64,000 nucleotides of DNA. It comes from Luteolibacter sp. SL250. Its GTDB lineage: Bacteria; Verrucomicrobiota; Verrucomicrobiia; Verrucomicrobiales; Akkermansiaceae. Numbering within the stretch: position 1 is the stretch's first letter; each line of letters begins with the position of its first letter. The stretch is from positions 2,728,001 through 2,792,000 of the forward strand of contig NZ_CP113054.1 of assembly GCF_026625605.1 (NCBI RefSeq), written 5' to 3'. The position numbers and the translations under genes were made by a program. Under the pieces are notes generated by a model, which saw only the letters and a list, made by a program, of their open reading frames with translations, did not search any database and was not told where the DNA came from. Below are positions 44,064 to 51,779 of this stretch, one piece after another.

Positions 44064-44891
44064 ATGTCGGATTTCTGGTGCAATGGCGGATGGATCGGGG
44101 CAGAGGAATTCACGCTCCCTCCTACGGACCGTGGAGTCATTCTTGGTCTGGCTATTTTTGAAACCATGCTCGCCGTGGATGGAAGGCCGAAATTCATCCC
44201 GGCGCACCTGAAACGGTGGGAGGAAAGCTGCCACCGGTTGGGCTGGAAGTTCCCGGACATCGGTCTGGAAGCCATCGGCACGGAGCTGCTGGCGCGGAAT
44301 GGACTGACGCAGGGCAGGGGCAGGCTCCGCCTGACGATGACCTCCGGTTCCGGGTCGGTCTTCACCAAGGACGCCGGCACTGATGCCCTCACCTGGATCA
44401 CCGCCACCCCGGTGGATGCCCCGCCTGACAGCGTCTCCGTCCTCCTATCCCCATGGCGGCGGAATGAGAGATCGCCGTTGGCCGGGCTGAAAACGGCGTC
44501 CTACGCGGAGAACATCCTGGCGCTGGACCATGCCCGCGCCGCCGGGTTCGACGAGACGCTATTCCTCAACACCACGGGCCAACTCTGCGAGGCGGGCACT
44601 TCGAATGTCTTCATCGTCCGGGGAGGGCGTGTGCTGACCCCATCGCTCGACAGCGGCTGCCTGCCGGGGGTGATGCGCTCCGTCATCATCGGTCTGATCG
44701 GAAAGATGGACCTGACCTGTGTGGAAACGTCCCTCGGAAGCACGGATCTGGAGGAGGCGGACGAAATTTTCCTCACCTCCGCCATCCGCGGACCGGTGCC
44801 GGTTTCCCGGTTCGGGCAGCGGGCATTTCCGGCCACTCCGGTGGCGGATTCCGTCCGGGCCGCGTGGCGGGACGAAATTTGCCGCCGCTGA
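44064..44891 (+). CDS. Class IV aminotransferase (BCAT / aminodeoxychorismate lyase-like)
   Basis: The 275-residue PLP enzyme has D-R-G-V-I-L-G-L-A-I-F-E-T near the start. The PLP-lysine block is G-L-K-T-A-S-Y-A-E-N-I-L-A, followed by D-E-T-L-F-L-N and G-Q-L-C-E-A-G-T-S-N-V-F-I-V. These are diagnostic of fold-type IV aminotransferases. The short length and F-E-T start favour a PabC-like lyase or D-amino acid aminotransferase over IlvE, but this is not decisive. The ATG at 44064 is set by homology; the gap to the divergent gene is 10 bases. Confidence 0.85.
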   Translation: MSDFWCNGGWIGAEEFTLPPTDRGVILGLAIFETMLAVDGRPKFIPAHLKRWEESCHRLGWKFPDIGLEAIGTELLARNGLTQGRGRLRLTMTSGSGSVFTKDAGTDALTWITATPVDAPPDSVSVLLSPWRRNERSPLAGLKTASYAENILALDHARAAGFDETLFLNTTGQLCEAGTSNVFIVRGGRVLTPSLDSGCLPGVMRSVIIGLIGKMDLTCVETSLGSTDLEEADEIFLTSAIRGPVPVSRFGQRAFPATPVADSVRAAWRDEICRR

Positions 44892-44964
44892 GCGGATGTT
44901 TTTGCTTTCTCCACCGTAATCGTTCCCCTCAACCTAGCCGGGCAAACCCCGACTCCATTCAACC

Positions 44965-46005
44965 ATGTCACGTCCTGTCACTCTCTTCACCGGTCAATGG
45001 GCAGATCTGCCGCTTGAGAAACTCGCGGCTCTCGCCAATGAAATGGGCTACGATGGCCTGGAACTCGCCTGTTGGGGCGACCACTTCGATGTGGAAGCCG
45101 CGCTCGGCAGCAAATCCTACGTGAAGGAAAAGTGGGAGCTGCTCGCCGACCACGGACTGACCTCCTACGCGATCTCCAACCACCTCGTCGGCCAGGCGAT
45201 CTGCGACAACGTGGATGAGCGGCACAAGTCCATCCTGCCGGAAAGCGTCTGGGGAAATGGTGATCCGGAAGGTGTCCGCAAGCGCGCCGCCAAACACATG
45301 GCGAACGCCGCCAAGGCTTGCCGCAAATTCATCGACGCGAAGCCGAAGGGCGACGACTTTGATTTCCCCGCCGTGGTCAACGGCTTTACCGGATCCTCCA
45401 TCTGGCACTCCATTTACGCCTTCCCTCCGACCAATCAGGCCTACTACGAGAAGGGCTTCAAGGATTTCGCGAAGCGCTTCGGCCCGATCCTCGAGGCCTT
45501 CGAGAAAGCGAACGTCAACTTCGGTCTGGAAGTCCACCCGACGGAGATCGCCTTCGACATCGTGTCCGCCCGCCGCGCGCTGGAAGCGGTCGGCAACCAC
45601 AAGCGCTTCGGCTTCAACTTCGACCCGTCCCATCTCGGCTATCAGGGTGTGGACTACGTCCGGTTCATCCGTGAATTCGGCGACCGCATCTATCACTGCC
45701 ACATCAAGGACGCATGGTGGGGCCATGGCGACGGCACCGTCGGTGTCTTCGGCGGCCACACCGACTTCGGCGACCCGCGCCGCTACTGGGACTTCCGCTC
45801 CCCGGGCCGTGGAGATGTCGATTTCGAGGACGTAATCGTCGCCCTCAACGACGTCAAATACCGTGGACCGCTCTCCGTCGAGTGGGAGGACGGCCGCATG
45901 GACCGCGTCCATGGCGGTGCGGAGGCATGCGCCTTCGTCCGTGGCCTCGACTTCCCCGGCAGCGACGTCATTTTCGACGCGGCCTTCGACCGCAAGAACC
46001 AATGA
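44965..46005 (+). CDS. Sugar phosphate isomerase/epimerase (xylose isomerase-like TIM barrel)
   Basis: The 346-residue protein is an AP-endonuclease 2/xylose isomerase-type barrel. It has [10 protein letters not shown] near strand 1 and metal ligands in [17 protein letters not shown] and Y-H-C-H-I-K-D, plus a final S-V-E-W-E-D. Such enzymes act on keto-inositols, ketoses or related sugars, usually beside Gfo/Idh/MocA dehydrogenases, as here. The exact substrate is unknown. An interspersed hairpin repeat follows in the gap before the next gene. Confidence 0.9.
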   Translation: MSRPVTLFTGQWADLPLEKLAALANEMGYDGLELACWGDHFDVEAALGSKSYVKEKWELLADHGLTSYAISNHLVGQAICDNVDERHKSILPESVWGNGDPEGVRKRAAKHMANAAKACRKFIDAKPKGDDFDFPAVVNGFTGSSIWHSIYAFPPTNQAYYEKGFKDFAKRFGPILEAFEKANVNFGLEVHPTEIAFDIVSARRALEAVGNHKRFGFNFDPSHLGYQGVDYVRFIREFGDRIYHCHIKDAWWGHGDGTVGVFGGHTDFGDPRRYWDFRSPGRGDVDFEDVIVALNDVKYRGPLSVEWEDGRMDRVHGGAEACAFVRGLDFPGSDVIFDAAFDRKNQ

Positions 46006-46013
46006 TTCAATCA

Positions 46014-46085
46014 AACCGCGAATGCACGCGAATCAACGCGAATAAGAAACTCTTCATTCGTGTCTATTCGCGTTAATTCGCGGTT
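46014..46085. repeat. 72-base GCGAAT-type interspersed hairpin
   Basis: The arms pair as AACCGCGAAT/ATTCGCGGTT (46014-46023 with 46076-46085), then ACGCGAAT/ATTCGCGT. A third block follows, ACGCGAAT with ATTCGTGT, the last with one mismatch. Two-base bulges separate the blocks and an AAG...CTT apex closes the loop. It fills most of the 116-base gap between the epimerase and first oxidoreductase genes. It looks like a mobile or dispersed palindromic repeat, not a terminator (no T-run). Confidence 0.75.
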
Positions 46086-46121
46086 GAAATACTTCAAGCA
46101 ACCCATCTAACAGAACACATC

Positions 46122-47204
46122 ATGTCCATCAAAGTAGGAGTCATCGGAGCGGGCGGAATGCTCAAATACCACGCCGCGGGTTTCCGCGCCGCGGGTGCTG
46201 AAATCGTGGCTGTCGCCGACCCGGCGCCGGGTGCCGCCGAACGTGCGGCCCAGACCTGGGGCATCGCGAAGCAGTTCGACTCCGTCGACAAGATGCTCGC
46301 GGAGTGTCCGGAGCTGGATGCCATCAGCATCATCGTCCCGAACAAATTCCACGCGCCGCTCGCGCTGCAGGGCCTGAAGGCCGGCAAGCACGTCTTCTGC
46401 GAAAAGCCCCCGGCCCTCAACGCCACGGAGATGAAGGAACTCATCGCCGCCGCGGAGGCCTCCGGCAAGCGCTTGATGTTCAACTTCAACAACCGCGCCC
46501 GTCCGGAGTCGCAGGCGATGAAGAAGTATTGCGAGGACGGTACCGTCGGCACCATCAACTCCGCCCAGGCGAAGTGGATCCGCCGCACCGGCATCCCCGG
46601 CTTCGGCGGCTGGTTCACCAGCAAGGCATTCTCCGGTGGTGGCGCGGTCATCGACCTCTGCCACATGATCGACCTGTCCATGTATTTCATGGGCTATCCG
46701 GAACCCGCCCATGTGCTCGCCAACACCTTCGACACCTTCATCACAGACAAGGGCTTCAAGGGCCCATGGGGCATCCCTGACCGTGCCGATGGTGTGAACG
46801 ACGTGGAGGCGGCCGCACACGGCTTCGTCACCTTCAAGACCGGCCAGGTCCTTTCCCTCCAGGTTTCCTGGGCGGAGATGGTCAAGCGCGAGGAAGTCTC
46901 CGTCGTGTTCCAAGGCACCAAGGCGGGCGGCAAGGTCGAGCGTCTCTTCGGCCGTGACGGTCTGGATGAAACCGCCATCGACACCTGCGAACTCTACGTC
47001 CAGGAGAACGGCAACAGCGTGAACCGCACCATCGTCACCACGGAGTGCGAGGACATGGGCCGCAGCGGCTCCGCCCAGAACTTCATCGAAGCCATCGAAG
47101 GCAAGGCCGAGCCGTTCAACGAGCCGGTCCAGGCCCTCCGACTGATGCAGATCATCGACGCGATCTACGAGTCGGCGAAGACCGGTGCTCCTGTCGCGAT
47201 CTGA
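46122..47204 (+). CDS. Gfo/Idh/MocA family NAD(P)-dependent oxidoreductase
   Basis: The 360-residue protein opens V-G-V-I-G-A-G-G-M-L-K-Y-H (Rossmann nucleotide loop). It then has H-V-F-C-E-K-P-P-A-L, containing the conserved E-K-P catalytic motif, and a C-terminal Gfo/Idh domain with G-G-A-V-I-D-L-C-H-M-I-D. Family members oxidise sugars, inositols or biliverdin-like substrates. Together with the epimerase upstream and a second paralogue downstream it forms a probable sugar or cyclitol conversion pathway. A strong terminator follows, 11 bases after its stop. Confidence 0.92.
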   Translation: MSIKVGVIGAGGMLKYHAAGFRAAGAEIVAVADPAPGAAERAAQTWGIAKQFDSVDKMLAECPELDAISIIVPNKFHAPLALQGLKAGKHVFCEKPPALNATEMKELIAAAEASGKRLMFNFNNRARPESQAMKKYCEDGTVGTINSAQAKWIRRTGIPGFGGWFTSKAFSGGGAVIDLCHMIDLSMYFMGYPEPAHVLANTFDTFITDKGFKGPWGIPDRADGVNDVEAAAHGFVTFKTGQVLSLQVSWAEMVKREEVSVVFQGTKAGGKVERLFGRDGLDETAIDTCELYVQENGNSVNRTIVTTECEDMGRSGSAQNFIEAIEGKAEPFNEPVQALRLMQIIDAIYESAKTGAPVAI

Positions 47205-47215
47205 TATGGATCACA

Positions 47216-47252
47216 AAGGCCGGGACTTCATCGTCCCGGCCTTCTTCTTTTA
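47216..47252 (+). terminator. Rho-independent terminator between two oxidoreductase genes
   Basis: AAGGCCGGGAC (47216-47226) pairs with GTCCCGGCCTT (47233-47243), an 11-base stem with a 6-base loop, followed by CTTCTTTT. It lies between two same-strand paralogues and should end or attenuate transcription before the second. Confidence 0.85.
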
Positions 47253-47271
47253 CCCCAACGTCATTTTTCCT

Positions 47272-48426
47272 ATGAACCGCAAACTCCGCATGGGCATGGT
47301 CGGCGGCGGCCGTGGCGCCTTCATCGGCGCCGTCCACCGCATGGCCGCGAACCTCGACGGCCAGATCGAACTGATTGCCGGAAATTTTTCCTCCGACCCG
47401 GAGAAGTCGAAACTTTCCGGCGGGGACTTCTACCTAGATCCATCCCGCGTCTATTCGTCCTACGAAGAGATGGCGAAAAGGGAGGGCGCGAAGCCTCCCG
47501 GCGAGCGCATCGACTTCGTCAGCATCGTCGCCAGCAACAACCTCCATTTTCCGGTGGCGAAGACGTTTCTGGAGAACGGCATCCATGTGGTGTGCGAGAA
47601 GCCGATGACCCTTTCGCTGGAGGAAGCGAAGGAACTGAAAGCGATCGTGGAGAAGTCCGGACTCGTCTTCGCGCTCACGCACAACTACACCGGCTACCCC
47701 ATGGTGAAGGAAGCCCGTGCCATGGTGAAAGCCGGCAAGCTGGGCCGTTTGCTCAAGGTCGTCGCCGAGTATCCGCAGGGCTACGCGGTCACCAACCTCA
47801 AGGAGCAGGAGAACACCAAGATCGGCAGTTGGCGCGCCGACCCAAAGAAAGCCGGTGTTTCGAACTGCATGGCGGACATCGGCATCCATGCGGAGAACCT
47901 CGCGCGCTACATCAGCGGACTCCATCTGGAGGAAGTCGCCGCGGATCTCAACACCTTCATCCCCGGCCGTGTGCTGGATGACGATGGCAGCGTGCTGCTG
48001 CGCTATGAAGGCGGCGTCCGCGGTGTCCTCTACGCGTCCCAGATTTCCACAGGTGATGAGAATGCGCTCCACGTCCGCATCTACGGCACGGAGGCATCCG
48101 TCGAGTGGCACCAGGAACACCCGAACGAGCTGATCGTGAAATTCGCCGACCAACCGCGCCAGGTCTGGCGTCGTGGCAACAGCTACAACGGCCCTGAGGC
48201 GCAGAAGAACACCCGCATTCCGTTCGGCCATCCGGAAGGGTTCATCGAGGGCTTCGCCAACATCTACGCCGCGGTGACCGAAGCGGTGCGGGATTCGCTC
48301 AAGGGCGAGTTCAAGCCGGGCACCTATGATTTCCCAAGCGTGGATGACGGGGTGGAAGGTCTCGCGTTCATCGAAGCAACGGTGAAATCCTCCGCCGCCA
48401 ACGCGGCCTGGACGAAGCTGCACTGA
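47272..48426 (+). CDS. Gfo/Idh/MocA family oxidoreductase (second paralogue)
   Basis: The 384-residue protein has M-G-M-V-G-G-G-R-G-A-F-I-G near the start, then F-V-S-I-V-A-S-N-N-L-H-F and H-V-V-C-E-K-P-M-T-L (catalytic E-K-P). The C-terminal domain has N-C-M-A-D-I-G-I-H-A-E-N-L-A. It is longer than the upstream paralogue and clearly diverged from it. The start at 47272 excludes 29 residues that would read through the terminator hairpin. The terminator upstream implies its own promoter or read-through expression. It converges with the EamA gene, seven bases away. Confidence 0.92.
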   Translation: MNRKLRMGMVGGGRGAFIGAVHRMAANLDGQIELIAGNFSSDPEKSKLSGGDFYLDPSRVYSSYEEMAKREGAKPPGERIDFVSIVASNNLHFPVAKTFLENGIHVVCEKPMTLSLEEAKELKAIVEKSGLVFALTHNYTGYPMVKEARAMVKAGKLGRLLKVVAEYPQGYAVTNLKEQENTKIGSWRADPKKAGVSNCMADIGIHAENLARYISGLHLEEVAADLNTFIPGRVLDDDGSVLLRYEGGVRGVLYASQISTGDENALHVRIYGTEASVEWHQEHPNELIVKFADQPRQVWRRGNSYNGPEAQKNTRIPFGHPEGFIEGFANIYAAVTEAVRDSLKGEFKPGTYDFPSVDDGVEGLAFIEATVKSSAANAAWTKLH

Positions 48427-48433
48427 ACCAATT

Positions 48434-49348
48434 TCATGCCACCGGTTTGCGTGTCATCCGCACGCAGACCGGATGGGCGATGTTCGCGATGAGGATCGTC
48501 CCCAGTCCCACGTAATACATCGGCGTGAGCTGCTTGTATTCGCCGAACAGCAGTGCGGCGGCGATGATGCCGTAGAGCGGCTCGAAGCTGATGGCGAGGT
48601 TCACCGTGTAGGCGCTCAGGGTTTTGAGCAGCCGGATGTGGAAGCTGTGGGCGAACACCGTGCAGCCGAGCGCCAGTGTCAGCAGCCACAGCCAGTCGGC
48701 ACCCTGCCACTGGAGCAGGGATCTTCCCTCTCCCAGCAAGGGGAGCAGGACGAGGGCGGCGGACAGCGCGCCGAGCATCTCCCACATGACCATTGTCAGG
48801 GGATCACCACCGGTGGTCACCAACCGTCGGTTCAGCACCGGAAACACGGCCGCGAGGAAGGCACTGAAAAGCGCGACCGCGAGTCCCGCCAGATCCTGCC
48901 GCTGGATCGCTCCGGCGATGGTGCCAACGCCGGCGAGGATGAGCAGTCCGAGCAAGACCTCGAACGGGCGCACGCGGCGCTTCTCCAGCCAGGGTTCCGT
49001 GAGGGCGGTGAAGAGAGGCATCGCCGCGAGTCCGGCGAGACTGATGGACACGTTTGTCATCTTCACCGCCTGGAAGAAGCTGATCCAGTGAATGCCGACG
49101 ATCACACCGACTCCGAGCAACGCTCCGGCAGAGGCTTTGCCCGGCCACAATGACTGCCGCCTGACGATGGCCACCCAGGCCGCTGCTCCCAGTGCGGCGA
49201 TGGAGGTTCTCCAGATGACCACCCCAACTGCAGGGAGCGAAATCACCTCACCCAGCAGCGCGGTGGCTGCCAGCAGGAGGACGAGCAGATGGAGTTGGAC
49301 GTAGTTCTTCACGGCGGTCGGACCAACCCGTCCGCGGGAACGCGACAT
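48434..49348 (-). CDS. EamA/DMT-superfamily permease
   Basis: The 304-residue protein has ten predicted helices in two EamA repeats. The first has V-V-I-W-R-T-S-I-A-A-L and the second L-A-I-S-F-E-P-L-Y-G-I-I-A-A-A-L-L-F-G-E, the family signature at helix 9. DMT permeases export or import small metabolites. Its ATG overlaps the stop of the zinc-binding protein gene (TGATG), so both are coupled; a link to metal or metallophore traffic is possible. Confidence 0.9.
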   Translation of the reverse strand: MSRSRGRVGPTAVKNYVQLHLLVLLLAATALLGEVISLPAVGVVIWRTSIAALGAAAWVAIVRRQSLWPGKASAGALLGVGVIVGIHWISFFQAVKMTNVSISLAGLAAMPLFTALTEPWLEKRRVRPFEVLLGLLILAGVGTIAGAIQRQDLAGLAVALFSAFLAAVFPVLNRRLVTTGGDPLTMVMWEMLGALSAALVLLPLLGEGRSLLQWQGADWLWLLTLALGCTVFAHSFHIRLLKTLSAYTVNLAISFEPLYGIIAAALLFGEYKQLTPMYYVGLGTILIANIAHPVCVRMTRKPVA

Positions 49349-50232
49349 CACTCCGGCTTCAGCGCGGTGACGATCACCGTGACGTTATGCTTCACCATTT
49401 CCTCGTAGCTGGCAACACCGGTGCCATCGGCGATGAGAGGCCCAGCCAGCTTGATGCCGGTGTCCTTGGTCAGGGTTTGGAGGATCTTGGGGTTGGATTC
49501 CTTTTCGGGGAAGATTGCGGCGACCTGGTGTTCCTTCAGGTCGGAGATCAGCTTGGACAGTTCCTTCGGCCCAGGCATCTGCTCGCGGTTGATGCCTTGG
49601 ACAGGGTGGGCGGTGAACCCGAAGTCCTTGCAGAAGTAATTGAAAGCGGCGTGGGCGGTGGCGAGATGGCGGCGTTCCCTGGGCACTCTCGCGACCTCTT
49701 TTTTGGTCCAGCGTTCCAGTTCATCCAGTTTGCCGCGGTAGGCGGCGGCATTCTTCCGGAAATCTTCCGCACCCGCAGGATCCGCCGTGGAGAGGGAGTC
49801 CGCGACGACATTCGTAGCCCGCCTGAAGAGATCGATGGAGTGCCACCAATGCGGGTCCAGGCCATGCTTGTGGTCATGGTCGTGGCCGTCATGGTCATGG
49901 TCGCATTCACCTTCCAGCGCGGGGAGGGTGGCACCGACTTCCACCACGGTGGCCTTGCCGCCGACGATGGTTTTCAGCTTGGGCAGGTAGCCCTCCAGGC
50001 CCATGCCCGCGACGAGGTAGAGCTTCGCGCCGTCGGACTGGGTCAGGCTTTCCGTGCTCGGTTCGAAATGATGGGGATCCCCGTTGGGACCGATCAGGTC
50101 GATGACCTCCACCCGTTCACCGCCGACGCTTTTGGTGATGTCCGCCAGCAGGGGATGCAGGACGGCCACCTTGAGTTCGGCGGCGGTCGCCGACGCGAGC
50201 GAAAACAGCAGTGAGAGGAGCAACGGGCGCAT
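49348..50232 (-). CDS. znuA: ZnuA-type metal ABC transporter substrate-binding protein
   Basis: The 294-residue periplasmic protein has a signal peptide (about 1-18). The ligand region is D-P-H54-H55-F-E-P, followed by a His/Asp-rich loop (about 110-124, C-D-H-D-H-D-G-H-D-H-D-H-K-H), then D-P-H-W-W-H and A-T-A-H-A-A-F. This His-rich loop is a mark of zinc-binding cluster A-I proteins, though manganese relatives exist. No ABC ATPase or permease gene is beside it. Two palindromes upstream may bind a Zur-like repressor. Confidence 0.9.
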   Translation of the reverse strand: MRPLLLSLLFSLASATAAELKVAVLHPLLADITKSVGGERVEVIDLIGPNGDPHHFEPSTESLTQSDGAKLYLVAGMGLEGYLPKLKTIVGGKATVVEVGATLPALEGECDHDHDGHDHDHKHGLDPHWWHSIDLFRRATNVVADSLSTADPAGAEDFRKNAAAYRGKLDELERWTKKEVARVPRERRHLATAHAAFNYFCKDFGFTAHPVQGINREQMPGPKELSKLISDLKEHQVAAIFPEKESNPKILQTLTKDTGIKLAGPLIADGTGVASYEEMVKHNVTVIVTALKPE

Positions 50233-50251
50233 GGCTGGCCCAGTTTCGCGC

Positions 50252-50281
50252 AGAATAGGTATTCTCGCAAGTAGATTGCGA
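50252..50281. promoter_or_regulatory. Tandem palindromes upstream of the ZnuA-type gene
   Basis: AGAAT-AGGT-ATTCT (50252-50265) abuts TCGCAA-GTAGA-TTGCGA (50265-50281), both perfect inverted repeats, 20-49 bases before the start codon. This is operator-like and suggests control by a metal sensor such as Zur, although it does not match the classical Zur consensus. Confidence 0.4.
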
Positions 50282-50350
50282 TAGTGTTTCTGGGCTGTGA
50301 TGGCAGGGACCGCATTCCATGCGGTCAGTGCCTAATAGAACGGTCCCTGC

Positions 50351-51361
50351 CTAACGGAAGACCGCCAGCACCGCCCTGTGGTCGGAGGCTTTCGCCCATT
50401 CCGGGTCATCCAGAACCTTCGCCTTCGGGAAAAGGGTGTCCGGCTTGAGGCTTTTGCTCACCGCGATGAAGTCGATCCGGGAGTAGATGTCGTGCAACGC
50501 CCAATGGTGGGTCCAGCGGGTGCCGGCCGAGTCCTCCGCCGGGATGGCCGTCAGATACCCTGGATCATTGTAGCTGCCTGTGATGTTCTTTCCGGATACG
50601 CTGGAACGGGTGTCATTGAAGTCCCCATAGACCACCAGGCGCTCCTGTGGATTCTTCGCGAAGATCGAGTCCACATGCTGCCGCAGCAGCAGTGATTCCG
50701 CCCGCCGCATCTCCTCCTCGTCACCCTCCTCGACCTCCCGTTTGGATTTGAGGTGGCAACCCAGGAAACGGAAATTCCGGCCATGGATGTCCACGGTGAC
50801 GTCCAGCACGCTCCGGTTCCAGAAGTAGAGCTTGTTCTGGAGGTGATACTCCGTCTTCTCCGGCTTGCCGGTGGCGGAGATGGGGTAGCGGGAAAGGAAT
50901 CCCAGATGCCTCACGGGGTCGGCGCCTCCTGTGAAATGGGAGTGGGGGAGATCGACTCCAGCTTCCTTCAGCAGTTGCTGGATCTCCGCCAGATCCCCCG
51001 CGGTCCCGATCTCGCAAAGCCCGATGATGTCCGGCGAATGGCGCGCCAGGATGGAGATCACCGCCGCCTTTTCTTCATCGGGCTTTGGCTTGGACTCAAG
51101 CGTCTTGCCATTGGCGTAGCGGTTCGTCACCAGCCAGTTCTTCACGTTGTAGGCGATGAAGCGGATGTCCTGGCGTTGTCCCCGGGAAACCGGCTCCGTT
51201 GCCACCGGAGTCGCAACCGGGGCGGGGGAGGTGTCGGTGGCCGTTTTTCCCCATTCCGGGGTCTGCTGGTGGTCGCAGGATACCGCTCCAAAAAGAAGCA
51301 CCGCCAGCAGCGAACGGCTGGCGGTGCCTGTGAGAATGATATTCAGGAAACGGGAGATCAC
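50351..51361 (-). CDS. Endonuclease/exonuclease/phosphatase-fold lipoprotein
   Basis: The 336-residue protein has a leader with lipobox F-G-A-V-S-C (Cys about 29). The EEP domain has F-I-A-Y-N-V-K-N-W, D-I-I-G-L-C-E-I-G (catalytic Glu), V-V-Y-G-D-F-N-D-T and the C-terminal S-D-H-R-A-V-L-A. The catalytic set Asn, Glu, Asp, His is complete, so an active phosphodiesterase or phosphatase at the envelope is likely. It starts 13 bases after the tatA stop, on the same strand. Confidence 0.9.
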   Translation of the reverse strand: MISRFLNIILTGTASRSLLAVLLFGAVSCDHQQTPEWGKTATDTSPAPVATPVATEPVSRGQRQDIRFIAYNVKNWLVTNRYANGKTLESKPKPDEEKAAVISILARHSPDIIGLCEIGTAGDLAEIQQLLKEAGVDLPHSHFTGGADPVRHLGFLSRYPISATGKPEKTEYHLQNKLYFWNRSVLDVTVDIHGRNFRFLGCHLKSKREVEEGDEEEMRRAESLLLRQHVDSIFAKNPQERLVVYGDFNDTRSSVSGKNITGSYNDPGYLTAIPAEDSAGTRWTHHWALHDIYSRIDFIAVSKSLKPDTLFPKAKVLDDPEWAKASDHRAVLAVFR

Positions 51362-51374
51362 GTTTCCTGGTGGG

Positions 51375-51689
51375 TCAGACGTCCCGTGGCTCTTTGCCGG
51401 AGGCTTCCTTGACGGCGGCTTCGGATTTCAGCTTGGCGATCTCGGCTTCGAGTTCTTCCTTGCTCTTGCCTTCCGGCTTCGCGGCGGCGGCGCGGCGGCT
51501 GTCAGCTTCCGAGCGGGTGATTTCGTATTCGAAATCCTCACGGGCCTTCTTGAATTCGCCCATGCTCTTGCCGATGCCCCGGGCCAGTTCGGGAAGTTTC
51601 TTCGCTCCAAAGAGAAGCAGGATCACGACGAAAATCATGATCATTTCAGGACCACCGATCGGTCCGAGGAAGGCAAGTGTTGCGTTCAT
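51375..51689 (-). CDS. tatA: Twin-arginine translocase TatA/TatE subunit
   Basis: The 104-residue protein has an N-terminal membrane helix (E-M-I-M-I-F-V-V-I-L-L-L-F-G). The hinge A-K-K-L-P-E-L-A-R-G-I-G-K-S-M-G-E-F follows, then a charged helical tail, all typical of TatA. It builds the pore for folded proteins. No tatB or tatC is adjacent. It precedes the EEP-fold lipoprotein gene by 13 bases. Confidence 0.92.
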   Translation of the reverse strand: MNATLAFLGPIGGPEMIMIFVVILLLFGAKKLPELARGIGKSMGEFKKAREDFEYEITRSEADSRRAAAAKPEGKSKEELEAEIAKLKSEAAVKEASGKEPRDV

Positions 51690-51779
51690 AGGTTCAGCGT
51701 AAGCGCCCGCTTGCGGGCATGCAAAGGAATATACTGGGATGGTGGGAAACTCTTTCGGGTGATTTTGGAACGCCGGAAA

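Noticed and set aside
51705-51718. GCCCGC-TT-GCGGGC hairpin upstream of tatA
   Set aside because: It has only a two-base loop, no T-run, and lies in a 90-base gap where neither terminator nor operator function is supported.
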